From an uncultured Bacteroidota bacterium (GTDB taxonomy: Bacteria > Bacteroidota > Bacteroidia > Bacteroidales > FEN-979), in the NCBI GenBank assembly GCA_937862805.1, contig CALMDO010000141.1, positions 1 through 33,269 on the forward strand: DNA of 33,269 bases, in the 5' to 3' direction. Both the position numbers and the translations under genes were made by a program. Positions 1 through 6,950 of the stretch are shown here, piece after piece (within the stretch, counting starts at the first letter, position 1; each line of letters starts with the position of its first letter). Below the pieces are notes generated by a model, which was given only the letters and a program-made list of their open reading frames with translations, ran no database searches and was not told the origin of the DNA.

Positions 1-57
1 ATAGAACGGAAGTTTCCTAAACTTTAAATCCAGGTTCGATTCCTGGTGGGGCTACCA
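1..57 (+). tRNA. tRNA-Arg (anticodon CCU), 5' part outside the window
   Basis: Only the 3' three quarters of the tRNA is present. Bases 4-7 (GAAC) fit the 3' strand of the D stem. Bases 9-13 and 21-25 pair as the anticodon stem, with one G-U at its base, around a seven-base loop (14-20). The anticodon is CCT at 16-18, preceded by the conserved T15 and followed by A19. The T arm is 30-34 with 42-46, closing a TTCGATT loop. The acceptor 3' strand is 47-53, the discriminator is A54, and CCA is encoded at 55-57. Anticodon CCU reads the AGG arginine codon. The terminal A of CCA (57) is also the first base of the next gene's ATG. Confidence 0.9.
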
Positions 58-734
58 TGCACCATTGGCTTGGTTTCTTTTTACTTTTCCTGTGTTCACT
101 GACCGTTTCAGGGCAAAAGCCATTGCTCACAGCCAGCGAAATTGACAATCAATTCTCAAAGGTCTGGAAAACCAGCGAAGCATCCCGGAAACTATACACC
201 TGGAAAAGCAGAACCGAGGTCGTCAGAAACGGTAAGGTCATCCAGGTTTTGGTTGAAGAATTTTCTTACGGTACTGATGGCCGGCAACTCCGTAAGATCA
301 TCAGCAACGAAGAAGCCCCCCTTCCGTCCGGTATAATAATACGCAGGATAGCGGAAGAACAGAAAGCGAAAATCATTGCTTTCATGAATGGGCTTCGCCA
401 ATTTCTTGAAAAATACTCACTGACAGACGATGACACAAGGCATGCTTTTTTTTCTGCAGCTACTACAAGCCTCCCTGACGCCAATGGGCAACTGCTGGTT
501 ACAGGTACCAACGTCTTTACCCGTGGCGATCTCCTGAAATGGTGGATCGATACCAAGTATTATACGATCACACGGGCCACTATCTCAACCGTATTTAAAG
601 AAACCAAGGCGGAATTTACAGCTACCTACTATTTGCTACCCGGACTGAATTACATGTCCAGTGCGATCATCAGGATCCCATCCCAGGGGATAGTAGTCAA
701 TCTGAAATTTTATGATTATACCAAAAAGAAATGA
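57..734 (+). CDS. Exported protein, possibly LolA-like (uncertain family)
   Basis: This 225-residue protein starts with a clear signal peptide: a hydrophobic run at about residues 5-18 ending near Ser-Gly-Gln. The mature part is about 205 residues, mixes beta-rich and charged segments, has no membrane span, and ends in Lys-Lys-Lys. The pattern loosely recalls the periplasmic lipoprotein carrier LolA and related folds, but I saw no diagnostic motif, so the family is a guess. The ATG at 57 is the only plausible start: the next Met is near residue 110, and the signal peptide needs this start. The start codon shares its A with the CCA end of the tRNA. The stop overlaps the next gene as ATGA (731-734), so the two are probably translationally coupled. 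Confidence 0.75.
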   Translation: MHHWLGFFLLFLCSLTVSGQKPLLTASEIDNQFSKVWKTSEASRKLYTWKSRTEVVRNGKVIQVLVEEFSYGTDGRQLRKIISNEEAPLPSGIIIRRIAEEQKAKIIAFMNGLRQFLEKYSLTDDDTRHAFFSAATTSLPDANGQLLVTGTNVFTRGDLLKWWIDTKYYTITRATISTVFKETKAEFTATYYLLPGLNYMSSAIIRIPSQGIVVNLKFYDYTKKK

Positions 735-1951
735 AAAAAATTCTCCTTGCAACAGGTTTATCGATTGTGTACACCTTTGCTGTCGCACAATGGACCACCC
801 TTTCAAGTGGCACATCAAACCATCTTGCTTCCGTATTTTTCACTTCTCCGGAAACAGGTTATGTTGCCGGTAATTCCGGTACCCTGCTGAAAACCATCAA
901 CGGGGGCGCTGACTGGATCCCTTTATCCAGTGGAACCAGCGAAGATCTCAACGCGGTCTGCTTCATCGATGGAAATACCGGATTTGCAGCCGGAAACCAG
1001 GGCACACTCCTTAAAACGACCGATGGCGGCTCGACCTGGGTTCCCTTGTCAAGCGGAACTACCAAGATATTAAACAGCCTCTGCTTCACAACGCCCGACA
1101 AGGGTTATGTTGTGGGTGGTGACGGTTTTTCATCGGCATGTATCCTCAAAACCTTGGATGGCGGGTTAACCTGGACGACCACTGCTCTTGCCTCCTCCAC
1201 GGTGTTTATGTCCATCTGTTTTGCAGATGAGATGACCGGTTATGCCGCGGGAATCAATGTTACGGCCATGCGGGGCGGCGTAATAGCAAAAACGACCGAT
1301 GGAGGTGAGACTTGGAACATCATCCAGCCCAGCGGAACCTGGTATGGATTGTATTCTATCGATTGTACCGATGCCAATACCGCTTTTGCTGCAGGAATGT
1401 TCGGTACCTTGATCAAGACCACGAACGGTGGAGCCGATTGGACCTCCACCCTTACGGGAAGCAGCACCAACCTGGATGGCGTTAAGTTTGCTGATAACCT
1501 TACCGGGTATGCTGTCGGGGGACTCGGTTTAATCCTGAAAACAGTGGATGGCGGAGAATATTGGGGACCGTTGACTTCCGGGAGCACCAACGAATTGTTT
1601 TCAATCCACTTTCTCAATCCAGATACCGGATATATATCCGGAATTTTTGGAACCATCCTGAAAACGACCAACGGGGGAGGATTTTTTGTCGGCGTTCCCG
1701 ACCGGTTACCGGTTTCTAACGGGTTGATAGTCTATCCCCTCCCCGCAACAGACAAAGTGACCATCGCAACGGGGGAAACCGCTGGGAGCAGCCTCATTGA
1801 AATCAATAACCTGAATGGCCTGCCTTTGATCAGTTACCGGCATACAGGTTCCCGGTCGGTCCCGGATGTTTCCTCCTTACCTGCCGGTTATTATTTGATC
1901 AGGGTGATCAGCGATTCCGGTGTTAAGACCGGTCGCCTGGTGAAAAGATAA
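731..1951 (+). CDS. Secreted YCF48/BNR-repeat protein with T9SS sorting domain
   Basis: This 406-residue protein has a signal peptide (residues 1-19). Seven repeats follow, each with the pattern aromatic-x-x-G-x-x-G-x-(I/L)-x-K-T-x-(D/N)-G-G-x-x-W, filling roughly residues 30-320. These are YCF48-type (photosystem II stability factor-like) beta-propeller repeats. The last ~75 residues (from Val-Tyr-Pro, including the Asp-Lys-Val-Thr-Ile segment, to Gly-Arg-Leu-Val-Lys-Arg) match the type A C-terminal sorting domain recognised by the Bacteroidota type IX secretion system. The protein is therefore inferred to be secreted or held at the cell surface. Its ligand is unknown. The start overlaps the previous stop by four bases. 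Confidence 0.9.
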   Translation: MKKILLATGLSIVYTFAVAQWTTLSSGTSNHLASVFFTSPETGYVAGNSGTLLKTINGGADWIPLSSGTSEDLNAVCFIDGNTGFAAGNQGTLLKTTDGGSTWVPLSSGTTKILNSLCFTTPDKGYVVGGDGFSSACILKTLDGGLTWTTTALASSTVFMSICFADEMTGYAAGINVTAMRGGVIAKTTDGGETWNIIQPSGTWYGLYSIDCTDANTAFAAGMFGTLIKTTNGGADWTSTLTGSSTNLDGVKFADNLTGYAVGGLGLILKTVDGGEYWGPLTSGSTNELFSIHFLNPDTGYISGIFGTILKTTNGGGFFVGVPDRLPVSNGLIVYPLPATDKVTIATGETAGSSLIEINNLNGLPLISYRHTGSRSVPDVSSLPAGYYLIRVISDSGVKTGRLVKR

Positions 1952-1962
1952 TCTTCCACCCG

Positions 1963-1981
1963 AAGGCTCTTAAAAGGCCTT
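1963..1981 (+). terminator. Weak hairpin between converging genes
   Basis: AAGGC (1963-1967) can pair with GCCTT (1977-1981) across a nine-base loop, followed by TT. It lies just after the stop of the YCF48-repeat gene and overlaps the end of the converging YqhD gene. Five pairs and a short T run make this only a weak candidate terminator. Confidence 0.25.
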
Positions 1982-3136
1982 TTCCAGGATCGTACGGCTG
2001 ATGGCAGGCGTCAGATCGCGGGTTTCAGAAAGTGCCGTCATCCCATGTTCCGTCAGTTGATCGACAATCTCATTCAGTTCATCCTTTCTGACCCCGTGTT
2101 GTGAAAGACGTGTCTTTACGCCCAGACTTTCGAAGAAAGCACGTGTCTTTTGTATGGCGCCGTCGATCTTCTCCTCTTCGGTACCGTTAAAAATTTGCCA
2201 TACCCGTTCAGCATACTGCAGCAGTTTTGCCCTTTTTTGTTCCCTGCGAACCTCCAGTAAGGAAGGCAGGACGATGGCCAGCGTCTGGGCATGATCTATA
2301 CCAAACCGGGCAGTGAGCTCATGACCGATCATGTGGGTAGCCCAATCCTGCGGAACTCCGGTTCCGATCAGCCCGTTCAATGCCATGGTAGCACACCAGA
2401 CAAGGTTGGCGCGGGCACCGTAATTTTCAGGTTCTCTGATCGTTAATCCCCCGGTTTCGATGAGGGTTTGCAAAATACCCTCGGCCATCCGGTCCTGAAG
2501 TTTGGCATCCACCGGATAAGTGAGGTATTGTTCTGTAGTGTGAACAAAGGCATCGATCACTCCGTTGGCCACCTGGATCGGGGGAAGGGTGAAAGTGATG
2601 GCAGGGTCTAATATCGAAAATTGAGGGAAGGTCAGGTCGCTCATTACCGGGAACTTGCCATTGCCATAACTCACCACGGCCCCATCGTTCATCTCCGATC
2701 CTGTGGCCGGAAGGGTCAACACGGTGCCGAAAGGGACAACATCCCCGACAACCGGGTGATTGATCCTGCGAAATCCGAATTTTAACAAATCGGTTGCCTC
2801 TCCTTTACAGGCAGCAGCCAACGCGATGAATTTGGTGCCATCGATGACAGATCCGCCGCCAACGGCCAACATGAAATCAATTTTTTGGGCACGTACTACC
2901 CCGGCCGCTTTTATCAAGGTTTCATAACGCGGGTTGGGCTCAATACCGCCAAATTCTTGCACGCGGCGGTTTCCCAAAAGTTTTTTGACTTTTTCAATCA
3001 ATCCACTCCTGACAGCGCTTCCCCCACCATAAGTGATGAGCACGGCAGCTTCTGCCGGGATCAGTTGGTCAATAGCTTCAAGTCTTCCCCTGCCAAATAC
3101 AATTCTCACAGGGTTATAAAAATCAAAATTATTCAT
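1970..3136 (-). CDS. yqhD: NADPH-dependent aldehyde reductase / iron-type alcohol dehydrogenase (YqhD family)
   Basis: This 388-residue protein is similar to E. coli YqhD along nearly its whole length, from the N-terminal Met-Asn-Asn-Phe to the C-terminal helices. It is a group III metal-dependent alcohol dehydrogenase. The nucleotide-binding glycine runs are GGGS at 37-40 and GGGSVIDG at 93-100. The metal ligands expected from YqhD are all present: Asp195, His199, His268 and His282. Members of the family use NADPH to reduce reactive aldehydes such as those from lipid peroxidation, and short-chain aldehydes to alcohols, in the cytoplasm. The gene stands alone. A TACCTTTG element lies 18-25 bases upstream of the ATG. 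Length and motifs are normal, so I expect it to be active. Confidence 0.95.
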   Translation of the reverse strand: MNNFDFYNPVRIVFGRGRLEAIDQLIPAEAAVLITYGGGSAVRSGLIEKVKKLLGNRRVQEFGGIEPNPRYETLIKAAGVVRAQKIDFMLAVGGGSVIDGTKFIALAAACKGEATDLLKFGFRRINHPVVGDVVPFGTVLTLPATGSEMNDGAVVSYGNGKFPVMSDLTFPQFSILDPAITFTLPPIQVANGVIDAFVHTTEQYLTYPVDAKLQDRMAEGILQTLIETGGLTIREPENYGARANLVWCATMALNGLIGTGVPQDWATHMIGHELTARFGIDHAQTLAIVLPSLLEVRREQKRAKLLQYAERVWQIFNGTEEEKIDGAIQKTRAFFESLGVKTRLSQHGVRKDELNEIVDQLTEHGMTALSETRDLTPAISRTILEKAF

Positions 3137-3153
3137 AGGTCTCAGTTTTTTTG

Positions 3154-3161
3154 CAAAGGTA
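3154..3161 (-). promoter_or_regulatory. Putative -7 element (TAnnTTTG) for yqhD
   Basis: Read on the minus strand this is TACCTTTG, an exact match to the Bacteroidota -7 consensus TAnnTTTG. It would place transcription start about 10 bases before the yqhD ATG. No clear TTTG -33 element is seen at the right distance, so the call rests on one box and its position. Confidence 0.4.
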
Positions 3162-3244
3162 CCACTTTTTATCAGCCCGGAGGGGAAACGGTTGTCACCA
3201 GGTGGTGCGAGGTATCTGAGAAAAGGCTCTTTGTCGGTTGTTAA

Positions 3245-3937
3245 TCAGGGTTTTAAATACTCAGTATCGGGCCCTGCCGGGGAATTTCTTTCGGGGATCT
3301 TTTTGAGATAAACCTTAAGCCAGCTATCGTTGAGTTTGACATTATGGCAGGGAGAAAAACCGTTTCTCAGGTAAAAATTATTGGATGAAGCCCCTGAAAT
3401 ATTCGAAGCTACCCGGTACATTCCCTTGCATTGCCAGTCCTGAAGCATTTCTTCAAAGGCGAAGACAAGGTGCTGCCCCAATCCATTGCTTTGGTGGTCA
3501 CGACTTACAGCGATAGAAAGGATTTCGGGTTTAACACTTTTACATTCCTTAAAAGAATGTTCTTTCACCGACCCCGAGATCAGCGGGTAAAGGACGATCT
3601 TGACAAATTTTATCAGGTTATGCCGGAAGAGGGATTCTACGATAAAGACCGCAATTGGCCATTGAAGGCGGAAAAGCAGCCGGCGAAATGTTTTACGGGT
3701 ATCCGAACATCCTGCAATGAACCCGATGACCTGGTAATCATGCAGGGCCACCCAAACCCCGGCCTGCGGTAAACGTGACAATTCGCTGTAGATTCGGCTC
3801 AACAACTGAATCCCCAGCAACGGGAGCACCCCGTGAAGGATTCGTTCAATGTGGATTTCGGCTACCTGTTGACAATATCCGGGCGGATGGTTCTCTGTTA
3901 ATTGTTCCAAGGAAACATCAAATCCCTGTAGTTTCAT
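3245..3937 (-). CDS. GNAT-family N-acetyltransferase
   Basis: This 230-residue protein has a GNAT fold in its C-terminal half. Strand beta-4 (Ile-Leu-Ser-Ile-Ala-Val, about 139-144) leads into the acetyl-CoA pyrophosphate-binding loop Q-S-N-G-L-G (149-154). The typical Asn-Phe-Tyr-Leu-Arg-Asn-Gly-Phe motif follows at 187-194. The central part (about 85-125) is unusually hydrophobic, with basic residues, and might rest against the membrane. The substrate is unknown. The gene follows the GtrII-like glycosyltransferase on the same strand with a 17-base gap made of CTGAAAC repeats, so a role in modifying a surface glycan or lipid is possible but not shown. Its ATG is itself the last, variant copy of that repeat. 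Confidence 0.85.
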   Translation of the reverse strand: MKLQGFDVSLEQLTENHPPGYCQQVAEIHIERILHGVLPLLGIQLLSRIYSELSRLPQAGVWVALHDYQVIGFIAGCSDTRKTFRRLLFRLQWPIAVFIVESLFRHNLIKFVKIVLYPLISGSVKEHSFKECKSVKPEILSIAVSRDHQSNGLGQHLVFAFEEMLQDWQCKGMYRVASNISGASSNNFYLRNGFSPCHNVKLNDSWLKVYLKKIPERNSPAGPDTEYLKP

Positions 3938-3958
3938 GTTTCAGGTTTCAGGTTTCAG
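3931..3958. repeat. Four tandem 7-base units (GTTTCAG/GTTTCAT) at a gene junction
   Basis: Three perfect GTTTCAG units (3938-3944, 3945-3951, 3952-3958) follow a variant GTTTCAT (3931-3937). On the minus strand they read as three CTGAAAC units then ATGAAAC. The TGA stop of the upstream glycosyltransferase gene (3955-3957) lies in the first unit, and the ATG of the acetyltransferase (3935-3937) begins the last. The unit is seven bases long, so slippage would change the spacing between the two genes. Confidence 0.85.
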
Positions 3959-5487
3959 GGTTGAATCCGGCTTAATTTTACCACCACGATACCGTCGATC
4001 AGGCCTACTGATCCTCGCCGTGGCCAAACGGGCATATGTTGAACCGAATCATGTACCTGCCTGCTGGTTTTGGATTCGGGAATCACCTGTAACTCTTCTA
4101 TCCCAAGGGTCCTGAAAAAACCAGTGATCCTCGATGGATTGCAATGATCCCATTCAAAAAAAGAGGCTCCGAAGATATCGGAATGAATGAAAAGCCGGTT
4201 GGCAGGATGCGAGTAGGCACCAAAAAAGACGACCGGTATCTTTTCGTCAGTCTTCGGAAATTCCATTGCATGGATTCTTTCCAGGAGCCGGTTGGCCAGT
4301 TCCCTGTCGGCTTGCCAGGTCATTGTGGAAGAGTAGAACAACCGGGTTGTGGTCGTCATGTTGTTGATGAAAACGACGAGTCCCAACACCAGCATCATTT
4401 GCTTCCAATAATTGCCCAGGCGTTCGAAAGGCAACCACCAGAGCATCGCCAGCATTAAAGGAAAGGCCAGCATCGACCGGACCTGCAATGGCGCCCCATT
4501 AAGGTACATCAGGGTGAATGGGGCAAACAGCAACACTACCACCAACCCTGTTCGGATCACTTTGTGTAACAGGTTTGTTTTCCCCCGAGATAACTGCCAA
4601 AAAAGCAAAGGAACAAGCAATATTACCGAAAGAACGGTGATATAACTGCCTGCAGGTATCATCTTTCCTGTAAAAAATTTCAGGGTTGACTGGTTCAGGT
4701 TGTCAAGAATCTCCCTGGCCGGCGCTTTCCCCCAACCCTTGTAGGCTTCGAGATAGGTCGCTCCGGAAATATTTGAACCATCGATGAAAATCCATCTTGC
4801 CACGATATCGCCTGCTTTGTAAATTCCCAAGGCAAAAACAGCGAGAAGGAGAAAAAGTCCTGCATCTTTAAATGAGCCGCGTAAAGGAACAGTTTCATTA
4901 TCGCGCAACGTCAATAAAAAGTGGAAGACAACAAGGGTCACGAAGAATGAAAAAAGGGCCTGGTAAATCGATAAAGCAAAGGCCAGCAATAAGGATGAAA
5001 ACAGAAATGATGATTTCTTACCACTTGACAGGCCTTTTACCGCCTCAGAATAACTGATAATAGTGAATATCATCCCGATCCCGAAAAAGGGATCGGCTGT
5101 GTTAAAAGCAAGGTAATAAGAATGAAACGGAGATGTTATGAAAATGGTGAGGAAGATAATTTTTGATGCCGTGCTTCCGGGCAGATTGCCTGCCAGTAAA
5201 ACACCACTCAAAGCCAGGCACAACACCCCCAAAAGAAAGGGAGCATAGGGGATGATCGATTGTGAAAACAACAGGTGATTCAGCAGGTAAGTCCCCCATC
5301 GACCGATCAGAAGATAGGTCTTACGACCATTGGCATCAGAAAAAGAGGCGATCTCTTCATCAATCGAGAGGGAGAAATTAAAGATTTCGTAACCGTAACA
5401 GAGGATCGCGATGCACAGCGAAAAAAGAAGGATGGCCTTATTTCGTACCCACCATGTTTTGAAATAACCATTGTAATCCTCAACCAT
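3955..5487 (-). CDS. Multi-pass membrane glycosyltransferase, GtrII-like
   Basis: This 510-residue protein has about ten or more hydrophobic membrane segments. The first span (about 17-37) is followed by an outer loop with an acidic Asp43-Glu44-Glu45 cluster and then Gly-Arg-Trp (62-64). Acidic residues in the first loop followed by a GRW-type motif, and a hydrophilic C-terminal domain of about 110 residues, fit the glucosyltransferase GtrII family. That family transfers sugar from a polyprenyl-phosphate carrier to surface polysaccharide on the outer face of the inner membrane. The family call is from architecture and motif memory, so it is moderate. No gtrA or gtrB partner is nearby. The next gene downstream is the GNAT acetyltransferase. 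Confidence 0.75.
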   Translation of the reverse strand: MVEDYNGYFKTWWVRNKAILLFSLCIAILCYGYEIFNFSLSIDEEIASFSDANGRKTYLLIGRWGTYLLNHLLFSQSIIPYAPFLLGVLCLALSGVLLAGNLPGSTASKIIFLTIFITSPFHSYYLAFNTADPFFGIGMIFTIISYSEAVKGLSSGKKSSFLFSSLLLAFALSIYQALFSFFVTLVVFHFLLTLRDNETVPLRGSFKDAGLFLLLAVFALGIYKAGDIVARWIFIDGSNISGATYLEAYKGWGKAPAREILDNLNQSTLKFFTGKMIPAGSYITVLSVILLVPLLFWQLSRGKTNLLHKVIRTGLVVVLLFAPFTLMYLNGAPLQVRSMLAFPLMLAMLWWLPFERLGNYWKQMMLVLGLVVFINNMTTTTRLFYSSTMTWQADRELANRLLERIHAMEFPKTDEKIPVVFFGAYSHPANRLFIHSDIFGASFFEWDHCNPSRITGFFRTLGIEELQVIPESKTSRQVHDSVQHMPVWPRRGSVGLIDGIVVVKLSRIQP

Positions 5488-5574
5488 GTTTCAATATTAT
5501 GTATATGTTATTCTAACAAAACACATATATCTATCCTGATTTTTTCTTTTCAATCTGGCCGTTTTTTACTTTGT

Positions 5575-6099
5575 TCACCGGTAGCAATGATCCATTAACG
5601 CCTGGTACCCGGGGATGGAACCAAGAATATTGGCCTGCCGGAAATCCTCACAAGCTGCATCAAGCTCTTTGAGTTGCAGCCGGATGAACCCCCGTTCGAC
5701 GTAGTAGCCGGCAAAGGCAGGTTCTGTCTGGATCAGAAAGTCGAAGTCCTGGATGGCTTCCCGGTATTTTTTAAGCTTCACCCGGGCGTAAGCACGACCG
5801 TCGTACGCGGCAAAATTACTGGGATCTAACTGCAGTACAATGGAAAGATCGTTCTCCATACCAGCATAGTCGCCCTGGAAATCTCTCGCGACGGCACGCA
5901 ATTCGTACAATTCAAAATCACGGGGATCCAGGTGAATGGCCTTGGTGGCGTAATAAACGGATGACTCATAATCGGCGACCATATCATACTCTGCCTGTGC
6001 CAGGTATTTATAGTAGTCGAGTGAATCTCTTTTTTCGCCAAACTGTGCCGTGGCCAGTAACGGAACTACCAGGAGGAATCCTGAGAAAAAGTATTTCAT
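5575..6099 (-). CDS. Exported tetratricopeptide-repeat protein
   Basis: The protein has 174 residues from the ATG at 6099. An in-frame ATG at 6123 would add eight residues before the signal peptide, so the shorter form (Met-Lys-Tyr-Phe-Phe, then a hydrophobic run ending Ala-Thr-Ala-Gln) is preferred. The mature part holds three to four TPR units of 34 residues with the usual spacing: Ala-Ile-x-Leu-Asp-Pro, Leu-Gln-Leu-Asp-Pro, then Ile-Gln-Thr-Glu-Pro. TPRs mediate protein-protein contacts, here presumably in the periplasm. The gene lies 71 bases after the end of the hydrogenase-4-like operon on the same strand. A perfect AT-rich palindrome sits between them. No specific partner can be named. 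Confidence 0.85.
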   Translation of the reverse strand: MKYFFSGFLLVVPLLATAQFGEKRDSLDYYKYLAQAEYDMVADYESSVYYATKAIHLDPRDFELYELRAVARDFQGDYAGMENDLSIVLQLDPSNFAAYDGRAYARVKLKKYREAIQDFDFLIQTEPAFAGYYVERGFIRLQLKELDAACEDFRQANILGSIPGYQALMDHCYR

Positions 6100-6152
6100 G
6101 ATTTTCCGGGGTATTTCCAGCATGATTTTATGGTTGATAAATCAAAGCGAAG

Positions 6153-6174
6153 ATAATCAATTAAAATTGATTAT
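6153..6174. repeat. Perfect 10-bp inverted repeat at the end of the hyf-like operon
   Basis: ATAATCAATT (6153-6162), two bases, then AATTGATTAT (6165-6174) form a perfect palindrome. The right arm covers the TAA stop (6171-6173) of the last hyf-like gene. The arms hold only two G/C bases in total, and there is no T run typical of an intrinsic terminator. It could be a weak transcript-end hairpin or a binding site for a dimeric regulator of the downstream TPR gene. Confidence 0.6.
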
Positions 6175-6929
6175 GGATGTCCTGTCATGTCGAGTACCCC
6201 GTTGATAAATGTCAAGGGATGGGGAGGATTCCCGGGCACCAGTAAATCGGGTTTGATGTGACTGGGAAACCACCGGTCGATGGCTCTTCCGTTTTGAAAA
6301 AGCCCTCCGCTGATGGCATCGCTTCCGGCCAATATGACCACTTTAGGTTCCGGAACGGCATCATAACAGATCTTCAGTGCGGCAGCCATGTTGGCTGAGA
6401 TCGGTCCGGTTATCACAATGCCATCGGCGTGGCGGGGTGAAGCCACAAACTCGATCCCGAAGCGGCCCATGTCGAAATTGACATTGCCTGCGGCATTCAA
6501 CTCCATTTCTGCAGCATTGTCACCGCCTGCCGAAACCTGACGGAGTTTGAGAGCATGCCTGAAGGTCCTGAGAATCACTTCCCTGATCCTTTCCGGATCG
6601 AGGCGGATGGGTCCGTCTTGCCCTGACCTCACGATCAATCGCTGTGGGTCGTTGGTAGCCAACCGGTAGTCGTTGGTAAAACGGATCTTCCCCGGGAAAG
6701 TAAACTCACACTCCCGGCAAAAAACACATTTCCCCAGATCGATGGAACAGGGATCAGCGGCAATAGCCGATACAGGGCACAGCCGCACCAGCCGGTCAGT
6801 TTCTTCCGGCGTGATCTCCCCGCTGATCATTGGCCTGCCTCTGAAATGTACGGGAGGTGCAGCCTTCCTCAAGTCAGGGATCGATTGCCGGCCATGGCGG
6901 AGAAGGATGGGTATTTCGCGGAGTATCAT
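6171..6929 (-). CDS. Fused HyfH/HyfI-like subunit: ferredoxin domain plus NuoB-like domain, Fe-S ligands largely lost
   Basis: In E. coli hydrogenase-4, HyfH and HyfI are separate proteins; here 252 residues carry both. Residues 25-100 resemble the two-cluster ferredoxin HyfH, but the first CxxCxxC is gone. What remains is Cys51-Pro plus C68, C71 and C74, enough for one [4Fe-4S] cluster. The Cys expected before the second Pro is Phe78. Residues 128-252 match the small (NuoB/HycG) subunit, including FGIEFVASPRHAD at 157-169 and ITGPI at 173-177. All four proximal-cluster (N2) cysteine positions are changed: Asp137, Ala140, Asp204 and Asn234. It sits in the cytoplasmic arm, 21 bases after hyfG. 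It cannot carry electrons the way a normal HyfI does. The frame is intact and the conserved fold segments argue against a pseudogene. Confidence 0.88.
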   Translation of the reverse strand: MILREIPILLRHGRQSIPDLRKAAPPVHFRGRPMISGEITPEETDRLVRLCPVSAIAADPCSIDLGKCVFCRECEFTFPGKIRFTNDYRLATNDPQRLIVRSGQDGPIRLDPERIREVILRTFRHALKLRQVSAGGDNAAEMELNAAGNVNFDMGRFGIEFVASPRHADGIVITGPISANMAAALKICYDAVPEPKVVILAGSDAISGGLFQNGRAIDRWFPSHIKPDLLVPGNPPHPLTFINGVLDMTGHP

Positions 6930-6950
6930 ACTGATATTTATATCCTTGCG

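Noticed and set aside
1-57. tRNA as an integration site of a mobile element
   Set aside because: No integrase and no duplicate of the tRNA 3' end were noticed in the window.
3931-3958. CRISPR-like array
   Set aside because: The units are seven bases with no spacers.
4144-4458. Open frame opposite the glycosyltransferase, and many similar antisense frames elsewhere
   Set aside because: Composition is unlike a real protein, and each lies fully opposite a well-supported gene.
6171-6929. Pseudogene for the HyfH-HyfI fusion
   Set aside because: The frame is open, the fold motifs are conserved, and ligand losses are confined to complete cluster sets rather than scattered.
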